Below, one piece after another: positions 61,905-64,000 of a stretch of DNA of 64,000 nt. The DNA is from an uncultured Bacteroides sp. GTDB taxonomy: Bacteria; Bacteroidota; Bacteroidia; Bacteroidales; Bacteroidaceae. The notes under the pieces are model-generated. The model was not told the DNA's origin. It worked only from the letters and a program-made list of their open reading frames with translations, and made no database searches. The stretch's first letter is position 1; each line of letters starts with the position of its first letter. Location: assembly GCA_900542985.1 (NCBI GenBank), contig UQPQ01000004.1, forward strand, positions 1-64,000, read 5' to 3'. The position numbers and the translations under genes were made by a program.

Positions 61905-61905
61905 C

Positions 61906-61913
61906 TATATTTG
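61906..61913 (+). promoter_or_regulatory. -7 promoter element of trxA
   Basis: TATATTTG, 2 bp after the dnaE stop and 38 bp before the trxA ATG, so trxA has its own promoter. Confidence 0.6.
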
Positions 61914-61951
61914 TAATCAAAATGATTGTTAAACAATAAAATAATAAAACT

Positions 61952-62269
61952 ATGGCATTGAATATTAAAGACGATAACTTTGAAGCGATTGTAGCAGAAG
62001 GTAAACCTGTGGTGTTGGATTTTTGGGCTACTTGGTGTGGTCCTTGCAAGCAGATTGCTCCATACATTGAAGAATTGGCTGAAGAATACAAAGACAGCGT
62101 AAACATCGGTAAGTGCGATGTAGACGAAAACTCTGAATTGCCGGGTCAGTTCGGTGTGCGTAATATTCCTACTGTATTGTTCATCAAAAACGGTGAAGTA
62201 GTAGACAAACAGGTAGGTGCTACAACAAAAGCTGCTTTGCAGGCAAAAGTAGAAGCATTGTTAAAATAA
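61952..62269 (+). CDS. trxA: Thioredoxin
   Basis: 105 residues with the active site [13 protein letters not shown] (Cys29, Cys32) and the cis-proline in [16 protein letters not shown]. Cytoplasmic disulphide reductase. A small acidic protein gene follows 12 bp later. Confidence 0.97.
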   Translation: MALNIKDDNFEAIVAEGKPVVLDFWATWCGPCKQIAPYIEELAEEYKDSVNIGKCDVDENSELPGQFGVRNIPTVLFIKNGEVVDKQVGATTKAALQAKVEALLK

Positions 62270-62281
62270 AAAATAAAGACT

Positions 62282-62617
62282 ATGAGCTTGGAAGACGATT
62301 TCTTATTGGAAGATGAGGACGATGAAAGATGTGTAGAATTCATCAAGAACTATCTGCCTCAAGATTTGAAAGATAAGTTCTCAGACGACGATTTGTACTA
62401 CATGCTCGATCTGATTGTAGAGTATTATACAACCAGCGGATGTCTGGACGCGCAGCCTGATGAAGAAGGTTACATCAATATCGACCAGGATGAAATTGTA
62501 AGCTACATCATGAAGGAAGCTCAGAAAGATGGTATGGGACCTTTCGAAGCCGATGATGTGTTCTTTGTCGTACAGGGAGAAATGGAATACGGAAATTCTC
62601 TTGGACAGGTAGATTAA
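62282..62617 (+). CDS. Small acidic protein of unknown function
   Basis: 111 residues, very acidic (MSLEDDFLLEDEDDERCVEFIKNYL), mixed helix, no signal peptide. Other segments are FSDDDLYYMLDLIVEYYTTSGCLD and IDQDEIVSYIMKEAQKDGMGPFEADDVFFVVQGEMEY. I do not recognise a named family, but the tight spacing with trxA suggests a shared transcript. Confidence 0.85.
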   Translation: MSLEDDFLLEDEDDERCVEFIKNYLPQDLKDKFSDDDLYYMLDLIVEYYTTSGCLDAQPDEEGYINIDQDEIVSYIMKEAQKDGMGPFEADDVFFVVQGEMEYGNSLGQVD

Positions 62618-62652
62618 TCGGAGAAGAGGGGAGACCCGTTCCTATTGCAAGG

Positions 62653-62699
62653 AAAAACGTTACTACTATCGTGATTTACGGTATTAGTAACGTTTTTTT
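62653..62699 (+). terminator. trxA operon terminator
   Basis: A 13-bp stem (62653-62665 with 62685-62697) that ends in a T-run. Confidence 0.85.
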
Positions 62700-62783
62700 A
62701 TGTATACATTCTCTGTTTGTAAGAATAGTGTATAGATCTGCTACAGTTATAGCCGGTTGGTTGTACAGATATTTCCTTGAATC

Positions 62784-62867
62784 CGTCGTCGGTGAATGTA
62801 GAGCCGACGCCGTCGGATGAAGAGCCAATGTCGTCGGTTGTACAGCCGGTGCCGTCGGCTACACGAT
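62784..62867. repeat. 21-bp tandem repeat array, 4 units (array 4)
   Basis: Units at 62784, 62805, 62826 and 62847. The second and third carry CCGTCGG and GTCGTCGG cores with GAAGAGC and GTACAGC tails. A partial extra copy, CGGTTGGTTGTACAGA, lies at about 62754-62769 but is out of phase. It fills the middle of the 323-bp gap between the trxA operon and the Imm17-like gene. Nothing else is seen there besides the terminator. Confidence 0.85.
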
Positions 62868-62940
62868 ACGACTTGTATGGATGGGCTGCAAGATTATAGT
62901 AGATATACGGCAAAGTCTGTTGCTATGCCTTCTGTAGAGA

Positions 62941-63162
62941 TCAGATGATTCCCTGTAGTGAGAGAAAAAAGAATATTCCGGTTGCCACCATCATACATCC
63001 CAAAAGTGCGTAGAACAGACGTGCCTGTTTGCGTCCTACATTGCAAACGATGAATTGCGAATTGTGAGCATTGAAAAACCAGTCCCAATTGAATAGGGCT
63101 GCCAGAATAGCCAGCAGTCCTACTATCACAAATATCGCTTGTATGATATAATGCATTGTCAT
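62941..63162 (-). CDS. Imm17-like small membrane protein
   Basis: 73 residues, two membrane helices (IIQAIFVIVGLLAILAALF and ARLFYALLGCMMVATGIFFFLSL) around WDWFFNAHNSQFIVCNVGRKQ. The pattern resembles the Imm17 (immunity protein 17) family of small membrane proteins. No toxin is nearby. The gene is 2 bp downstream of tsaE, in one operon, so a housekeeping role is more likely than toxin immunity. Confidence 0.75.
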   Translation of the reverse strand: MTMHYIIQAIFVIVGLLAILAALFNWDWFFNAHNSQFIVCNVGRKQARLFYALLGCMMVATGIFFFLSLQGII

Positions 63163-63164
63163 GA

Positions 63165-63587
63165 TCAGGCCTCTTCAAATCGGATTGTACGGGTTCCGTC
63201 TTCGTTTTCTTCAATGGTTACGTTGACAGAATTTCCTGGAAGAAGTTCCTCAATCAGTTCCGGCCATTCAATGAAGCAAAGTGCACCGCTGTAGAAGTAG
63301 TCTTCGTATCCCATATCGTATACTTCTTCCAGTTTTTTGATACGGTAAAAGTCGAAATGGTAAATCAGTTCGCCGGCATCTTCCGAACGGTATTCATTAA
63401 CAATGGCAAAAGTTGGTGAGTTGATGACATCAGTTACTCCCAGCTCTTCGCATACAGCTTTGATAAAAGTGGTTTTTCCTGCTCCCATTTTACCATAGAA
63501 TGCAAATACGGTATTGTCGCCCATTGCTGCGATAAACTGTTTGGCTGCATCGTGGATTTGTTCGAGGGAATTGATTTTGATTTCCAT
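63165..63587 (-). CDS. tsaE: tRNA t6A biosynthesis ATPase TsaE
   Basis: 140 residues. Walker [11 protein letters not shown] (about 32-41), followed by [18 protein letters not shown] and [25 protein letters not shown]. The C-terminal [14 protein letters not shown] is typical. TsaE activates the TsaBD complex that makes threonylcarbamoyladenosine in tRNA. Confidence 0.95.
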   Translation of the reverse strand: MEIKINSLEQIHDAAKQFIAAMGDNTVFAFYGKMGAGKTTFIKAVCEELGVTDVINSPTFAIVNEYRSEDAGELIYHFDFYRIKKLEEVYDMGYEDYFYSGALCFIEWPELIEELLPGNSVNVTIEENEDGTRTIRFEEA

Positions 63588-63758
63588 ATTATTTCTATAT
63601 TACGTTTTTAGTAAAAGCAAATGTACGGATATTTTTTTGCTTTTGGGGAGTGATTTGTTGTTTTCTGGAGGTGTTTTTTATATGTGACGTTAAAAAGCAA
63701 TGGAAGGAAAGAAGTATAGATGTTTTTTCTTACTTTTATTGAAACCTTTTTGAGTGGT

Positions 63759-64000
63759 ATGGAGAAAGAAAATAAAATCTGTAGGAATCAAGTTGGAAAG
63801 ATAAAAGTCCCGTTTGTGATGATTCTTTTTAATATTGTTTTTTTACTGCCTGTCTTGGCTGCTCCTCTTGTGGCCTTAACCTCTGCTTTTCTTTTCGATA
63901 ACCCATCGAACTTTCTGTTAACAGCATTAATTGCTTTGGCTTTGAATTCATACTCTTTTATTCTGATAGGGGCTGTATATTGGAGTATACGATTGTATAA
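63759..64000 (+). CDS. Membrane protein of unknown function (3' end beyond window)
   Basis: An ATG at 63759 opens a frame that is still open at the window edge, 80 codons in: MEKENKICRNQVGKIKVPF, then two hydrophobic stretches (VMILFNIVFLLPVLAAPLVALTSAFLF and FLLTALIALALNSYSFILIGAVYW). No family recognised. A near-consensus -7 (TACTTTTA) lies at about 63731. Confidence 0.6.
   Translation, partial: MEKENKICRNQVGKIKVPFVMILFNIVFLLPVLAAPLVALTSAFLFDNPSNFLLTALIALALNSYSFILIGAVYWSIRLY

Overview
This 64 kb window is a Bacteroidaceae-type chromosome segment (Bacteroides or Phocaeicola-like; species not determinable from what I can see). The evidence is SusC/SusD proteins, DUF1735 lipoproteins, NigD, DUF4488, DUF4250, DUF4834, the Bacteroides promoter consensus (TTTG, about 19-21 bp, then TAnnTTTG) upstream of many genes, almost no Shine-Dalgarno sequences, and an arginine pathway built on an N-succinylornithine-type transcarbamylase. 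I saw no rRNA or tRNA genes and no CRISPR array.

Layout. 1-9.1 kb (+): a polysaccharide utilisation locus of the EndoBT-3987 type: a 5'-truncated susC, susD, a GH18-fold lipoprotein that lacks the catalytic Glu, DUF1735+LamG, DUF1735+GH18 (the likely endo-beta-N-acetylglucosaminidase) and DUF1735+F5/8 type C. The truncation abuts the tail of an unrelated ORF at 1-39, so the locus appears broken by an insertion or rearrangement. 9.2-10.6 kb: MATE exporter. 10.9-16.3 kb (-): arginine/proline cluster argR-GNAT-argG-argC-argD-proC. proB (18.3 kb), proA (35.8 kb) and argF' (37.2 kb) lie elsewhere in the window, so most of proline and arginine synthesis is encoded here in scattered units. 16.5-30 kb: housekeeping and small-protein genes (methyltransferase, HAD phosphatase, XRE-cupin regulator with acyl-CoA ligase, nitroreductase lipoprotein, purB, rluB-like, asnS). 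30.3-33.5 kb (+): ribosomal genes rplM-rpsI and rpsB-tsf with structured leaders. 33.8-43.4 kb: lytic transglycosylase, DUF2007 protein, rhodanese, NigD, acyltransferase, ddl, rluD and PASTA genes. 43.6-47.8 kb (-): ECF sigma, FecR anti-sigma and STN-type TonB receptor, a cell-surface signalling unit. 48-52 kb: rpmH/efp divergent pair, glycosyltransferase, radC, a DUF59 Fe-S protein, lpxH. 52.7-55.9 kb (-): anaerobic ribonucleotide reductase nrdDG under a cobalamin riboswitch. 56-58 kb (-): DUF4834, pssA, psd. 58-62.6 kb (+): dnaE, trxA and a small acidic protein. 62.9-63.6 kb (-): Imm17-like membrane protein and tsaE. A new membrane ORF runs off the right edge.

The most unusual non-coding signal is a family of intergenic arrays, each made of exactly four 21-bp units (84 bp). 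They occur at four separate places (10.65, 33.67, 48.99 and 62.78 kb), mostly between convergent genes. Each unit joins two palindromic halves, CGACGNCGTCG and GNTGTACAGC. A second, 22-bp family has one three-unit array at 22.63 kb. Other features of note are a 48-bp promoter-bearing direct repeat behind radC, heptad-repeat hairpins between translation genes, a DnaA-box-like cluster near 23.9 kb, and an AT-rich region with repeated CTAATACCTT motifs downstream of nrdG.
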